64,000 nt of DNA, from assembly GCA_041166745.1 (NCBI GenBank), contig JBEEGH010000034.1:248001-312000 (forward strand). The letters run 5' to 3'. Positions within the stretch are counted from its first letter, which is position 1. The number at the start of each line of letters is the position of its first letter. The translations under genes and the position numbers were made by a program. The notes beneath the pieces are model-generated. The model searched no databases, was not told the DNA's origin, and was given only the letters and a program-made list of their open reading frames with translations. The stretch is from DASUCS01 sp041166745 (GTDB lineage: Bacteria; Actinomycetota; Acidimicrobiia; Acidimicrobiales; JACDCH01). Shown piece after piece: positions 52,502 to 61,827 of the stretch.

Positions 52502-53905
52502 CTAGCCCCGCGACCGGTAGGTGGCCCTGGCGCCGACGGCGTCTTTGTTCAGCCGCTTGCTGAGATGCAGACCTTCGAGGATGAACTCGACGGCACTGGC
52601 CACGGCCGCAGGCGACTCGTCGCCGCCCGTGAGCGACGACACCGGTTGACGCAGCGCAGGAATCTCGGAGACGAGCTTGGCCTCCTCGGCCGAGAGCACG
52701 TCGTCGCCGGCATGCACGACGGTGCCGCCATCGAAGGCGCCGATCACCTCGCGCACGGCATCCGTGCCGACGCGGTCTTTGAACACCGACAGCACGGCGG
52801 CGCGCAACAGATGCTCGATGATCTGCTCGTCGCGTCCTTCCTCGAGCGATTCGATCTCCACCTTGCCCGCGGTCGACGACGCGAGCGCCTCGAGATCACT
52901 CACACGGGGCACGACATCACGCTCGCCGTGGCGCAGCGCCCGGCGCAGCGCGTTGGCCACGAGCGTCTCGCTGTTCGACACGGTCAGCCGCACGGAGACA
53001 CCCGAACGCTGGTTGATGTGCGGGCTCTGGCGCGCAAGGTGCGACAGCGTGGCGACGATCTCGGTCATGAACTCGGGCACCGAGACGCGGATGCCCGGAG
53101 CATCGAGTGGACGCACCTCCTGCTTCGCGATGGCCACCTCGGTGTCGATCTCGAGCGGGTAGTGCGTGCGAATCTGGGCGCCGAACCGGTCTTTGAGCGG
53201 AGTGATGATGCGACCGCGATTCGTGTAGTCCTCGGGGTTGGCCGACGCGACGAGCATCACGTCGAGCGGAAGGCGGACCTTGTAGCCCCGCACCTGCACG
53301 TCGCGCTCCTCGAGCACGTTGAGCAGGCCGACCTGGATCCGCTCGGCGAGGTCGGGCAACTCGTTGATGGCAAAGATGCCTCGGTTGGTACGCGGCACGA
53401 GCCCGTAATGCAGCGTGAGCTCGTCGGAGAGGTATCTACCCTCGGCCACCTTGATCGGATCGACCTCACCGATGAGATCCGCGATCGACGTGTCGGGTGT
53501 GGCCAACTTCTCACCGAATCGCGTGTCGCGGTGGATCCACTCGATCGGGGTGTCGTCGCCGTGCTCACGAATGAGATCACGCGCGTGCTTCGACACCGGG
53601 TTGTACGGATCGTCGTTGATCTCCGACCCGGCGACGATCGGCAGCCACTCGTCGAGCAGATTGATGAGCGATCGGATCATGCGGGTCTTCGCTTGGCCGC
53701 GCTCCCCCAAGAAGATCACGTCGTGGCCCGCGAGCAGCGCGTTCTCGAGCTGCGGCAGCACGGTCTCCTCGTAACCGAGCACTCCGGGGAACAGGGGCTC
53801 GCTCTCTCGCACCTTGGCGATGGCGTTGCGGCGGATCTCTTCTTTGACGGGAATCGATTCCCATCCTGACTCGCGGAGCTGGCCGAGAGTGGCGGCACGT
53901 GACAT
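52502..53905 (-). CDS. MoxR-like AAA ATPase (magnesium chelatase subunit I type)
   Basis: A protein of 467 residues from ATG 53905 (MSRAATLGQLRESGWESIPV); ATG 53911 is equally possible. Walker A is GERGQAKTRMIRSL. The Walker B region is GIFAINELPDLAERIQVGLL, with N-E where most AAA proteins have D-E, a variant I believe is typical of this subfamily. Sensor 1 is VMLVASANPEDYTNRGR. It should remodel protein complexes together with the vWA protein at 47914-49956. Confidence 0.87.
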   Translation of the reverse strand: MSRAATLGQLRESGWESIPVKEEIRRNAIAKVRESEPLFPGVLGYEETVLPQLENALLAGHDVIFLGERGQAKTRMIRSLINLLDEWLPIVAGSEINDDPYNPVSKHARDLIREHGDDTPIEWIHRDTRFGEKLATPDTSIADLIGEVDPIKVAEGRYLSDELTLHYGLVPRTNRGIFAINELPDLAERIQVGLLNVLEERDVQVRGYKVRLPLDVMLVASANPEDYTNRGRIITPLKDRFGAQIRTHYPLEIDTEVAIAKQEVRPLDAPGIRVSVPEFMTEIVATLSHLARQSPHINQRSGVSVRLTVSNSETLVANALRRALRHGERDVVPRVSDLEALASSTAGKVEIESLEEGRDEQIIEHLLRAAVLSVFKDRVGTDAVREVIGAFDGGTVVHAGDDVLSAEEAKLVSEIPALRQPVSSLTGGDESPAAVASAVEFILEGLHLSKRLNKDAVGARATYRSRG

Positions 53906-53926
53906 GGGCATGAAGCTACCGGCCGG

Positions 53927-53998
53927 CGGAGCCGAGCCGGTAGGCGAGGCGACCAAGAGACACGGAGCCGAGCCGGTAGGCGAGGCGACCAAGAGACA
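53927..53998. repeat. Exact tandem duplication of a 36-base unit
   Basis: Two identical 36-base units (53927-53962, 53963-53998) start CGGAGCCGAG and end CAAGAGACA. They fill the gap between the MoxR start and the next gene. The unit is 12 codons long in the extended minus frame, but that frame shows no coding character. It may duplicate regulatory sequence of the two divergent genes. Confidence 0.9.
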
Positions 53999-54000
53999 CA

Positions 54001-54813
54001 GTGGCGTTTTCTCCTCGCCACCGCCAGCGGCCATCATCGAGTCCAGTGAAGTACTTCGCCGGCCTACTCGCGATCGTTGCCCTCGTCGCTGGCGCGACGG
54101 TCGGGGCGTACCGAGCCTGGGACCGCGCCACCCATACCCGCGACGACAACGGCGGCGTGCTGGCGGGGGGAGTCCCGTCCTCATCGACGCTCCCGGCAGG
54201 CACACCCGCGCCAGCCGACGGTCAGGTGATCGTCACCGGAACCGTCACCGCCGCGCATCTCGAAGGCGCGACGATCGCGCAGCTGGCGACGCCGATCACG
54301 GTGACCCCGGCCACCCGCGGGCAGGGCGGAGCCACGATCACTCCGGTGTTGGTCAACGGGAAGCCCACCTCGATCGAGTGGACCGCCGGGCAGCCCCTCC
54401 CACTGAAGGGCGATGGCGGCGGCCTCGCGCTCGGGCCGATCACGGTCGAAGTCACCGACGGCGTGGCTCTGGTGCTCGACGGAGTACACGGTGTGCTGCC
54501 CGGGACGTACACGATCGCCACCTCGGTCGCCGTCGGTTCGCAACCGAAGGACTCGGTGACGTTCACCGCAACCGACAAGACGACGATCGAGTTCCGCGGC
54601 GGGACGACGACACCGCTCGCGACTCCGGATCTCACGGTGGAGGGCAGCGGCGCTGCGTCGCTCGAAGGCAGTCTGATCGTCGCTCATCCAAATCGCACCA
54701 TCACGCCGGCATCGGCGATCGCGCTGGACGGCGGTACCTATTCGATCAAGCTGACCCCCGCGGAAGGCGGCGGCTTCACGGTGCAAGCGACCCTGCAAGG
54801 ACCCGTGCACTAG
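54001..54813 (+). CDS. Membrane-anchored hypothetical protein with beta-rich outside domain
   Basis: A 270-residue protein; starts possible at GTG 54001 or GTG 54046. One helix (YFAGLLAIVALVAGATVGAY) anchors it. The rest is Thr/Val/Gly-rich beta sequence (GQVIVTGTVTAAHLEGATIA, GLALGPITVEVTDGVALVLD). No known domain. It precedes the GH2 gene by ten bases and probably shares its transcript. Confidence 0.6.
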   Translation: MAFSPRHRQRPSSSPVKYFAGLLAIVALVAGATVGAYRAWDRATHTRDDNGGVLAGGVPSSSTLPAGTPAPADGQVIVTGTVTAAHLEGATIAQLATPITVTPATRGQGGATITPVLVNGKPTSIEWTAGQPLPLKGDGGGLALGPITVEVTDGVALVLDGVHGVLPGTYTIATSVAVGSQPKDSVTFTATDKTTIEFRGGTTTPLATPDLTVEGSGAASLEGSLIVAHPNRTITPASAIALDGGTYSIKLTPAEGGGFTVQATLQGPVH

Positions 54814-54823
54814 TGCATTACTC

Positions 54824-56953
54824 ATGAACCTTGACGGCGGGTGGCGGGCCGCGGTGGCCGACGACGACCTTCGCAGGTTGTTCACCGACCCGTCGTTCGC
54901 TGATCAAGGGTGGGAACCCATCGCCGTGCCCGGCCACTGGCGATCCGTGAGCGCGTTTGCGGAGACAGACGGCCCGCTCTTCTACCGAACGACCTTCGAG
55001 CATCCGACGACGCTGTCGGGCCAACGCACGTGGCTCACCTTCGACGGCCTCTTCTACCAAGGCGACGTTTGGCTCGACGGTGCCTACCTCGGCGACACCG
55101 AGGGGTACTTCATGCCCCACACGTTCGACGTCACCGATCACGTCGCAGCGCGCACGGAGCACACCCTCGCCGTCGAAGTCACCTGCGCGCCGCAGACCGA
55201 TCGCACCGCCAAGCGCAACCTCACCGGCGTCTTCCAACACTGGGACTGCTTGGATCCGGAGTGGAACCCGGGCGGGATCTGGCGGCCCGTGCGACTCGAG
55301 CAGACCGGACCCGTTCGCATCCGCGACCTACGAGTCCTGTGCCGTGAGGCCACGACGGAACGAGCAGTGGTAGTGCTGCGCGCGAACCTCGAAACGGTTG
55401 AAGGACGCACGGTCACCGTCCGATCATCGGTCGGCGCAGTCGATCACGAGCTCTCGCAGCCGTTGGCGGCAGGTGAGAACCATGTCGAGTGGACGGTCAC
55501 GATCGAGCAGCCGCAACTGTGGTGGCCCTGGGCGCTCGGCGCGCAGCCCATGCACGACGTCGTCGTCGAGGTGTGGGCCGACGACTCGCTGAGCCATCGG
55601 CGCGCGGTGCGCACCGGGTTGCGCCGCATCGACCTGCGCCGGTGGATCTGCTCGGTGAATGGCGAACGCCTCTTCCTCAAGGGCACGAACCATGGACCGA
55701 CCCGCATGGCGCTGGCCGAAGCCACCACCGAGCAGCTTGCCGGTGATGTGCAGCTGGCGAAGGACGCGGGGCTTGATCTGCTGCGTGTGCACGCGCACGT
55801 GAGCCGGCCGGAGCTGTACGACGCGGCCGACGAAGCGGGCTTGCTGCTCTGGCAAGACCTTCCGCTGCAATGGGGCTACGCCCGCGGCGTACGCATGCAA
55901 GCCGTGCGCCAAGCGCGTTATGCGGTCCAAGTGCTCGGTCATCATCCGTCGATCGCGATCTGGTGTGGGCACAACGAGCCGATGGCGTTGAACCTGGAGC
56001 CGGGAGGACAGATGGGCATCGGCGTCGCCGGTGCCGCCGTCGCCGCCCAGGTGCTGCCAACGTGGAACAAGTCGATTCTCGACCGCTCGATCAAGCGGGC
56101 CCTCGAGCAATCCGACGGCACTCGCCCCGTCATTCCTCACTCGGGCGTGTTCCCGCATCCACCGCAGTTCGACGGCACGGACAGCCACCTCTACTTCGGC
56201 TGGTATTGGGGCGACGAGCGCGACTTCCCGCGGTTGTGCGCGTCGATGCCGCGGCTGGCGCGCTTTGTCACGGAGTTCGGCGCGCAGGCCGTGCCCGCCG
56301 ACGCCGAGTTCTGTGAACCGTCGCGTTGGCCCGAGCTCGACTGGGAACGCCTGGGACACCGGCACGCGCTGCAGAAGGCGGTGTTCGACAAGTACGTGCC
56401 GCCCGCGGACTACGCAACCTTCGACGACTGGCGCGAGGCGACGCAGCGCTATCAGGCCACCGTGATCAAGCATCACATTGAGACGTTGCGCCGGATCAAA
56501 TACCGGCCGACCGGAGGTTTCGCCCAGTTCTGCTTTGCCGACGGCATGCCGGCAGTCACCTGGTCGGTACTGGGACACGATCGTCAGCGCAAGCTGGGCT
56601 ATGACGCCCTCGCGGCCGCGTGTCAACCAGTGATCGTCGTAGCCGACCGACTACCAGCGACCGTGCGGCCGGGCGAGGAGCTCGATCTCGATGTCCACGT
56701 GGTCTCCGACCTTCGTCGCCCGCTCGACGCGTGTGTCGTGACGGCCCGCGTTGCGTGGACGGGCGGTGAGCGTGAGTGGAGGTTCGGAGGCGACGTGGGA
56801 GCGGACGAATGCGTCCTGGTCGGGCACATTCGCACGACGGTTCCCGATGCGGTCGGGCCACTTTCGCTCGTCCTCGAGCTCAGCGGGTCGGTGCGGGCGA
56901 CCAACGCCTATGAGACCGTGGTGCAACCGAACTCCCCCACCGCTCGTCATTAG
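54824..56953 (+). CDS. Glycoside hydrolase family 2 enzyme (beta-galactosidase/mannosidase-like)
   Basis: A 709-residue protein. The N-terminal jelly-roll sugar-binding domain has WEPIAVPGHWRSVSAF, FYRTTFEHP and FDGLFYQGDVWLDGAYLGD. An Ig-like domain follows. The TIM barrel has FLKGTNHGPTRM, LLRVHAHVSRPELYDAADEA, the acid/base Glu in IWCGHNEP and the nucleophile Glu in RFVTEFGAQA. No signal peptide, so probably cytoplasmic. The closest activity (mannosidase, glucuronidase or galactosidase) cannot be chosen from motifs alone. Confidence 0.85.
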   Translation: MNLDGGWRAAVADDDLRRLFTDPSFADQGWEPIAVPGHWRSVSAFAETDGPLFYRTTFEHPTTLSGQRTWLTFDGLFYQGDVWLDGAYLGDTEGYFMPHTFDVTDHVAARTEHTLAVEVTCAPQTDRTAKRNLTGVFQHWDCLDPEWNPGGIWRPVRLEQTGPVRIRDLRVLCREATTERAVVVLRANLETVEGRTVTVRSSVGAVDHELSQPLAAGENHVEWTVTIEQPQLWWPWALGAQPMHDVVVEVWADDSLSHRRAVRTGLRRIDLRRWICSVNGERLFLKGTNHGPTRMALAEATTEQLAGDVQLAKDAGLDLLRVHAHVSRPELYDAADEAGLLLWQDLPLQWGYARGVRMQAVRQARYAVQVLGHHPSIAIWCGHNEPMALNLEPGGQMGIGVAGAAVAAQVLPTWNKSILDRSIKRALEQSDGTRPVIPHSGVFPHPPQFDGTDSHLYFGWYWGDERDFPRLCASMPRLARFVTEFGAQAVPADAEFCEPSRWPELDWERLGHRHALQKAVFDKYVPPADYATFDDWREATQRYQATVIKHHIETLRRIKYRPTGGFAQFCFADGMPAVTWSVLGHDRQRKLGYDALAAACQPVIVVADRLPATVRPGEELDLDVHVVSDLRRPLDACVVTARVAWTGGEREWRFGGDVGADECVLVGHIRTTVPDAVGPLSLVLELSGSVRATNAYETVVQPNSPTARH

Positions 56954-56959
56954 GGATGT

Positions 56960-57472
56960 ATGCAGGCTGACGTCCACCAACTTGTTCGGACCGGAGCCAT
57001 CGCCCCGCTGGTCACCCCGAGTTCGACGCCAATCGGGTTCGTGGCGCTGTACACCGACCGGTACGACGCGATGGTGCGGCTGGCGGCGATGCTCGTCGAC
57101 CGAGTCGACGTCGCCGAGGAGATCGTGCAAGACGCGTTCGCCGCGGTGTACGAACGCTGGGAACACGTTGAAACGCCAGCCGCGTACGTCCGCACCGTCG
57201 TCGTCAACAAGTGCCGCGACGTGCTGCGCCGGCGTCGAGTCGCTGCCGCGGTCACGCTCGGTCGAGCACAGGACGCGATCGAGCCCACCGGTGACCTGCT
57301 CCACGACGCGCTCGCATCGCTGCCCACTCGGCAACGCGCGGTGCTCGTGCTGCGCTTCTACGAAGACCTTCCGAACGACGAAGTCGCTCGGCTCCTGAAG
57401 ACCCGTCCCGGCACGGTGAAATCACTCGTGCACCGCGGGCTGACCACATTGCGAGAGGTGATCGAACAATGA
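56960..57472 (+). CDS. ECF sigma factor (SigE family of actinobacteria)
   Basis: A 170-residue protein. Region 2: YDAMVRLAAMLVDRVDVAEE, IVQDAFAAVYERWEHVETPA. Region 4: LPTRQRAVLVLRFYEDLPND then EVARLLKTRPGTVKSLVHRG. It starts six bases after the GH2 stop and overlaps the next gene by ATGA. The neighbouring membrane protein is probably its control partner. Confidence 0.87.
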   Translation: MQADVHQLVRTGAIAPLVTPSSTPIGFVALYTDRYDAMVRLAAMLVDRVDVAEEIVQDAFAAVYERWEHVETPAAYVRTVVVNKCRDVLRRRRVAAAVTLGRAQDAIEPTGDLLHDALASLPTRQRAVLVLRFYEDLPNDEVARLLKTRPGTVKSLVHRGLTTLREVIEQ

Positions 57473-58182
57473 GCATCGACGTCCAAGATCGAATCCGCGA
57501 GTCGCTGCGCGAGCACGCGTCCGGCATCGAGGTGCGCGGGCCGCGCCCAGAGGGTGTGTTCGAGCGGGTGCGCGAGCGACGTCTTCGTCGACGCACAACC
57601 CGCGCCGTGGTTGCCACGCTGGCCATCGCCCTCATTGGATTCGGTGCGCTCAGCCGCGGATCGTCGACGACCGTGAAGACTGGTCACGCCGCCAACCAGT
57701 CGACGGGAGCCACTGCCGCCGCGCTCAGCCACCCCGCGATGATCGCCCTCGACGGCTGGAAGGTGACGTTCATCGCAGTGGTCGACTCGTACACCGAGTA
57801 CCAGTTCACGGACGCTACGCGGAAGCTTCAGGTGAGCTTCTACGACCTCGGCTCGCGCACCGGGAACGAGACGAACCCGACCGAGGTGACGCTGCGGGGC
57901 ACCACTGGCGTCACGACCGACGAGGGCGCGCCGCGCTACCGAGTCGACTGGGACGAGCAAGGCCAGACGTGGGAGGCCGATGGTGAGCCGTTCGTCGACG
58001 TGAACGAGTTCGTCTCCGTCCTCGAGCAACTGCGGGTCATCGACGAAGCCACGTGGAAGGCGGGCCTCCCCGACGGCATCGGGACGTCGATTCTCGCCAA
58101 CTCCGACAGAGGCGTCACGTGGTACGACGACGACAAAGGCCTCAGCTGCTTCGGGCCGCAGAACGCCGTTCCGTGTAGCTAG
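57469..58182 (+). CDS. Putative membrane anti-sigma partner without zinc motif
   Basis: A 237-residue protein coupled to the sigma factor by ATGA. A basic cytoplasmic head (RVRERRLRRRTTRAVV) leads into one helix (VATLAIALIGFGALSRG). The outside domain includes KVTFIAVVDSYTEYQFTDAT and WYDDDKGLSCFGPQNAVPCS, with two Cys. The head lacks HxxxCxxC, so a zf-HC2 anti-sigma domain is absent. The partner role is inferred from gene order. Confidence 0.6.
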   Translation: MSIDVQDRIRESLREHASGIEVRGPRPEGVFERVRERRLRRRTTRAVVATLAIALIGFGALSRGSSTTVKTGHAANQSTGATAAALSHPAMIALDGWKVTFIAVVDSYTEYQFTDATRKLQVSFYDLGSRTGNETNPTEVTLRGTTGVTTDEGAPRYRVDWDEQGQTWEADGEPFVDVNEFVSVLEQLRVIDEATWKAGLPDGIGTSILANSDRGVTWYDDDKGLSCFGPQNAVPCS

Positions 58183-58268
58183 TTGTCACGCTCGTACAGA
58201 TAGCGGTCATCACGAACTGGAATGACCAATTTCCGCTGGTCAGGGCAGGCACGGCTACCTTTCGCCTT

Positions 58269-59069
58269 GTGGTTGCTACTCAGCAGGACCTGACCACCGC
58301 GCCAACCCCGGTGGTCAACGGGCGGGCTCGGCGGCGCCGCTGGTGGCCGCTCGAGTTCTATCGATCCGCGATCGGCAAGAAGTGGGTCATGGCAATCACG
58401 GGGATCGCGTTGCTCGGCTTCGTGCTGGTCCACATGATCGGCAACTTGAAGGCGTATCTCGGCCCGGCCGAGATGAATCACTACAGCGACTTCTTGCGTG
58501 AGCTCTTGGTCCCGCTGCTCCCGCGCTCCTTCCTGCTGTGGACGGTGCGCCTAGGGCTCATCGCCGCGTTCGCGCTCCACATCCATGCCGCGTACTCGCT
58601 GACGGTGATGAATCACCGGGCTCGTCCTGAGTCGTACACCTCCAAGCGCGATTACGTGGCCGCCAACTTCGCATCACGCACGATGCGCTGGAGTGGCGTG
58701 ATCGTGCTGCTCTACCTCGCGTGGCACCTTGCGGATCTCACGGGCGGGTGGGTGAATCCGAACTACTTGCGCGGCGACGCGTACAACAACCTCGTGCACA
58801 GCCTCGAGCGCCCCGCAGTCGCGGCGCTGTACGTCGTCGCCAATCTCGCGCTCGGTGTGCACATCTTCCACGGCGCGTGGAGCCTGTTCCAGAGCCTCGG
58901 CTTGAACAATCCACGCTTCAATCAGTGGCGACGCAACTTCGCAACCGCCTTCGCGTTGATCATCGTGCTCGGCAACCTCAGCTTCCCGATCATGGTCCAG
59001 GCCAAAGTCCTGTCCTACGACCAGCACGAACGCGATGCGGTGGTCGCTCTTCACGAGGCGGGCGGATGA
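58269..59069 (+). CDS. sdhC: Succinate dehydrogenase cytochrome b subunit, single-protein type
   Basis: A 266-residue membrane protein with five helices (VMAITGIALLGFVLVHMIGN, WTVRLGLIAAFALHIHAAYS, SGVIVLLYLAWHLADLTGGW, ALYVVANLALGVHIFHGAWS, FALIIVLGNLSFPIMVQAKV). His in several helices are the haem ligands. The length and single-gene form match the Bacteroides/Wolinella-type two-haem cytochrome b (TIGR02046 group) rather than the SdhC-SdhD pair. GTG start. Overlaps sdhA by ATGA. Confidence 0.9.
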   Translation: MVATQQDLTTAPTPVVNGRARRRRWWPLEFYRSAIGKKWVMAITGIALLGFVLVHMIGNLKAYLGPAEMNHYSDFLRELLVPLLPRSFLLWTVRLGLIAAFALHIHAAYSLTVMNHRARPESYTSKRDYVAANFASRTMRWSGVIVLLYLAWHLADLTGGWVNPNYLRGDAYNNLVHSLERPAVAALYVVANLALGVHIFHGAWSLFQSLGLNNPRFNQWRRNFATAFALIIVLGNLSFPIMVQAKVLSYDQHERDAVVALHEAGG

Positions 59070-60982
59070 TTCTCGACGGCAAGGTCCCCAACGGGCCCAT
59101 CGAGAAGCGTTGGGACCAGCACAAGTTCGACATGAAGCTGGTGGCGCCGCACAACCGTCGCCGGTTCAAGGTCATCGTGATCGGCACCGGGCTAGCGGGC
59201 GGCGCGGCCGCAGCGACACTCGGTGAGATGGGTTACGACGTCCACTGCTTCACGTTCCACGACTCACCGCGCCGCGCCCACTCGATCGCCGCGCAGGGCG
59301 GGATCAACGCCGCCAAGAACTACAAGGGCGACGGCGACTCGATCTTCCGCCTGTTCTACGACACGGTGAAGGGCGGCGACTTCCGCGCCCGTGAGGGCAA
59401 CGTCCACCGCTTGGCGGAACTGTCGGTCGACATCATCGATCAGTGCGTCGCACAAGGCGTGCCTTTCGCGCGCGAGTACGGCGGCCTCCTCGACAACCGC
59501 AGCTTTGGTGGCGCACAGGTGAGCCGCACCTTCTACGCCCGCGGTCAGACGGGCCAGCAGCTGCTGCTCGGCGCGTATCAAGCGCTGGCCCAACAGATCG
59601 GCAGCGGCAACGTCACGATCTACCCGCGGTCGGAGATGCTCGAGCTGGTCGTCAAAGACGGACGCGCCTGCGGCATCGTGGCCCGTCACCTCCACACCGG
59701 AGAGGTGAAGAGCTACAGCGCCCACGCGGTGATCCTCGCCACCGGCGGCTACGGCAACGTCTTCTACTTGTCGACGAACGCCAAAGCATCGAACGCCACC
59801 GCCATCTGGCGAGCGCACCGCAAGGGCGCGCTGTTCGCCAACCCGTGTTTCACGCAGATCCATCCGACGTGCATCCCGGCAAGCGACGACTTCCAGTCCA
59901 AGCTCACGCTGATGTCCGAGTCGTTGCGCAACGACGGTCGGGTGTGGGTGCCGATGACGACCGACGATCCCCGCTCGCCCGACCAGATCCCCGAGGACGA
60001 GCGCGACTACTTCCTCGAGCGCCGCTACCCGGCGTTCGGAAACCTCGTGCCGCGCGACGTTGCGTCGCGGGCCATCAAGGTCGAGGTCGACAAGGGCCGC
60101 GGGGTCGGCCCGTTGAAGAACGGCGTGTACCTCGACTTCAGCGACGCGACGAAGCGGCTCGGCGAGGACACCATTCGTGAGCGCTACGACAACCTCTTCC
60201 AGATGTACGAGCGCATCACCGGCGAAGACCCGTACAAGGTGCCGATGCGCATCTACCCCGCCGTCCACTACGTGATGGGCGGGTTGTGGGTCGACTACGA
60301 GCTCCAGTCGACGATCCCCGGATGCTTCGTCGCCGGCGAAGCGAACTTCTCCGACCACGGAGCGAACCGGCTGGGCGCATCTGCACTGATGCAAGGCCTC
60401 GCCGACGGCTACTTCGTCCTGCCCTACACGGTGCCGAACTACCTCGCGGACCTGCTCGGCCAGGCGCCCGTGCCGGTCGACGATCCGGTGTTCGCCGCCG
60501 CGGAGCAGGAAGTGCGCGACCGCACCGGCCGGTTCATGGCGATCAACGGCACGCAGTCGGTGGACCACTTCCACCGCGAGCTCGGCAAGATCATGTGGGA
60601 CTACTGCGGCATGGAGCGGTCGCGTCAAAGCCTCGAGAAAGCGCTCGCTGAGATCCCCGCGCTGCGCGCGGAGTTCGAGAAGGATCTTCGCATCCTCGGC
60701 ACGGAAGACTCGCTGAACCAGTCGCTCGAGAAGGCCGGCCGGGTGGCCGACTTCTTCGAGTTGGCCGCGTTGATGTGCCGCGACGCACTGCATCGCGAGG
60801 AATCCTGTGGTGGCCACTTCCGCGTCGAGCACCAGACGGAGGAAGGCGAGGCGTTGCGCGACGACGAGCAGTTCGCGTACGCCGCCGCGTGGGAGTACGC
60901 ACCTCCCGGAGGCGAGCCGGCGCTCCACAAGGAACCGCTGAACTTCGAGTACGTGCATCTCGCGCAGAGGAGTTACAAGTAG
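59066..60982 (+). CDS. sdhA: Succinate dehydrogenase flavoprotein subunit
   Basis: A 638-residue protein from ATG 59066. FAD-binding motif VIVIGTGLAGGAAAATLGEM; the His that carries FAD is in RRAHSIAAQGGINAAKNYKG; substrate-site blocks QIHPTCIPASDDFQSKLTLM and GEANFSDHGANRLGASALMQ. The sequence pattern and length are those of the Bacteroidetes-like group, matching the SdhC type. The stop TAG abuts the sdhB GTG. Confidence 0.95.
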   Translation: MILDGKVPNGPIEKRWDQHKFDMKLVAPHNRRRFKVIVIGTGLAGGAAAATLGEMGYDVHCFTFHDSPRRAHSIAAQGGINAAKNYKGDGDSIFRLFYDTVKGGDFRAREGNVHRLAELSVDIIDQCVAQGVPFAREYGGLLDNRSFGGAQVSRTFYARGQTGQQLLLGAYQALAQQIGSGNVTIYPRSEMLELVVKDGRACGIVARHLHTGEVKSYSAHAVILATGGYGNVFYLSTNAKASNATAIWRAHRKGALFANPCFTQIHPTCIPASDDFQSKLTLMSESLRNDGRVWVPMTTDDPRSPDQIPEDERDYFLERRYPAFGNLVPRDVASRAIKVEVDKGRGVGPLKNGVYLDFSDATKRLGEDTIRERYDNLFQMYERITGEDPYKVPMRIYPAVHYVMGGLWVDYELQSTIPGCFVAGEANFSDHGANRLGASALMQGLADGYFVLPYTVPNYLADLLGQAPVPVDDPVFAAAEQEVRDRTGRFMAINGTQSVDHFHRELGKIMWDYCGMERSRQSLEKALAEIPALRAEFEKDLRILGTEDSLNQSLEKAGRVADFFELAALMCRDALHREESCGGHFRVEHQTEEGEALRDDEQFAYAAAWEYAPPGGEPALHKEPLNFEYVHLAQRSYK

Positions 60983-61759
60983 GTGGCTCGCACCCTGAAC
61001 CTCACGCTGAACGTGTGGCGGCAGTCGCAAACGGACGACAGCGGGAAGCTCGTCACCTACGACGTGCCGGACATCAGCGAGGACATGTCGTTCCTCGAAA
61101 TGCTGGACATCCTCAACGACCGCCTGCTCGCCAACGGTGAGGAACCGATCGCGTTCGAGCACGACTGCCGTGAAGGCATCTGCGGCTCGTGCGGGATGAT
61201 GATCAACGGTCAGGCCCACGGTTCGCAGCGGGGCACGGCGGCGTGCCAGCTGCACATGCGCAAGTTCAACGATGGCGACGTGATCACCGTCGAGCCGTGG
61301 CGGGCCGCGGCGTTCCCCGTCGTGAAAGACCTCGTCGTCAACCGCAGCGCGTTCGACCGGATCGTCGAGGCCGGAGGCTTCATCAGCGTCACCCCCGGCG
61401 CGGCGCAAGACGCCAACATCATCCCGGTGCCGAAGCCCGTGGCGGACGCAGCGTTCGACGCGGCGGCGTGCATCGGCTGTGGCGCATGTGTGGCCGCCTG
61501 CCCGAACGGCGCCGCCCAGCTCTTCACCGCGGCCAAGGTGTCGCATCTCAACCTCCTGCCGCAGGGACAGGCCGAGCGCTTCTCGCGCGTCGAGGCGATG
61601 GTCGACACCATGGAGGAGTACTTCGGCTCGTGCACCAACCACGGCGAGTGCGAGGCGGCGTGCCCGAAGGAGATCTCGATCGACTACATCGCCCTGATGA
61701 ACCGGGACTACATCAAGGCCAAGTTCAAGAACCGCAAACTGCTCTCCCAAGCCCCCTGA
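60983..61759 (+). CDS. sdhB: Succinate dehydrogenase iron-sulfur subunit
   Basis: A 258-residue protein starting at a GTG directly after the sdhA stop. The 2Fe-2S ligands are in HDCREGICGSCGMMINGQAH and the later Cys in GTAACQLHM. The C-terminal clusters are bound by CIGCGACVAACPNGAA and SCTNHGECEAACPKEI. Electrons pass from SdhA through these to SdhC and quinone. A family A palindrome starts five bases after the stop. Confidence 0.95.
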   Translation: MARTLNLTLNVWRQSQTDDSGKLVTYDVPDISEDMSFLEMLDILNDRLLANGEEPIAFEHDCREGICGSCGMMINGQAHGSQRGTAACQLHMRKFNDGDVITVEPWRAAAFPVVKDLVVNRSAFDRIVEAGGFISVTPGAAQDANIIPVPKPVADAAFDAAACIGCGACVAACPNGAAQLFTAAKVSHLNLLPQGQAERFSRVEAMVDTMEEYFGSCTNHGECEAACPKEISIDYIALMNRDYIKAKFKNRKLLSQAP

Positions 61760-61763
61760 CCCC

Positions 61764-61811
61764 AAATCCAGTGCACAGCGACACATTTCTGTGTCGCTGT
61801 GCACTGGATTT
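61764..61811. repeat. Intergenic palindrome family A, copy 2 (after sdhB)
   Basis: Perfect 22-base arms (61764-61785, 61790-61811) with the same TTTC loop as the copy at 33029-33076. The two arms differ from that copy at two stem positions, and both pairs stay complementary. It probably ends or shields the sdh transcript. Confidence 0.85.
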
Positions 61812-61827
61812 GCTGGACGTCGGCTCG

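Noticed and set aside
53927..53998. CRISPR-like repeat
   Set aside because: The two 36-base units are directly adjacent with no spacer between them, and no cas gene is present.
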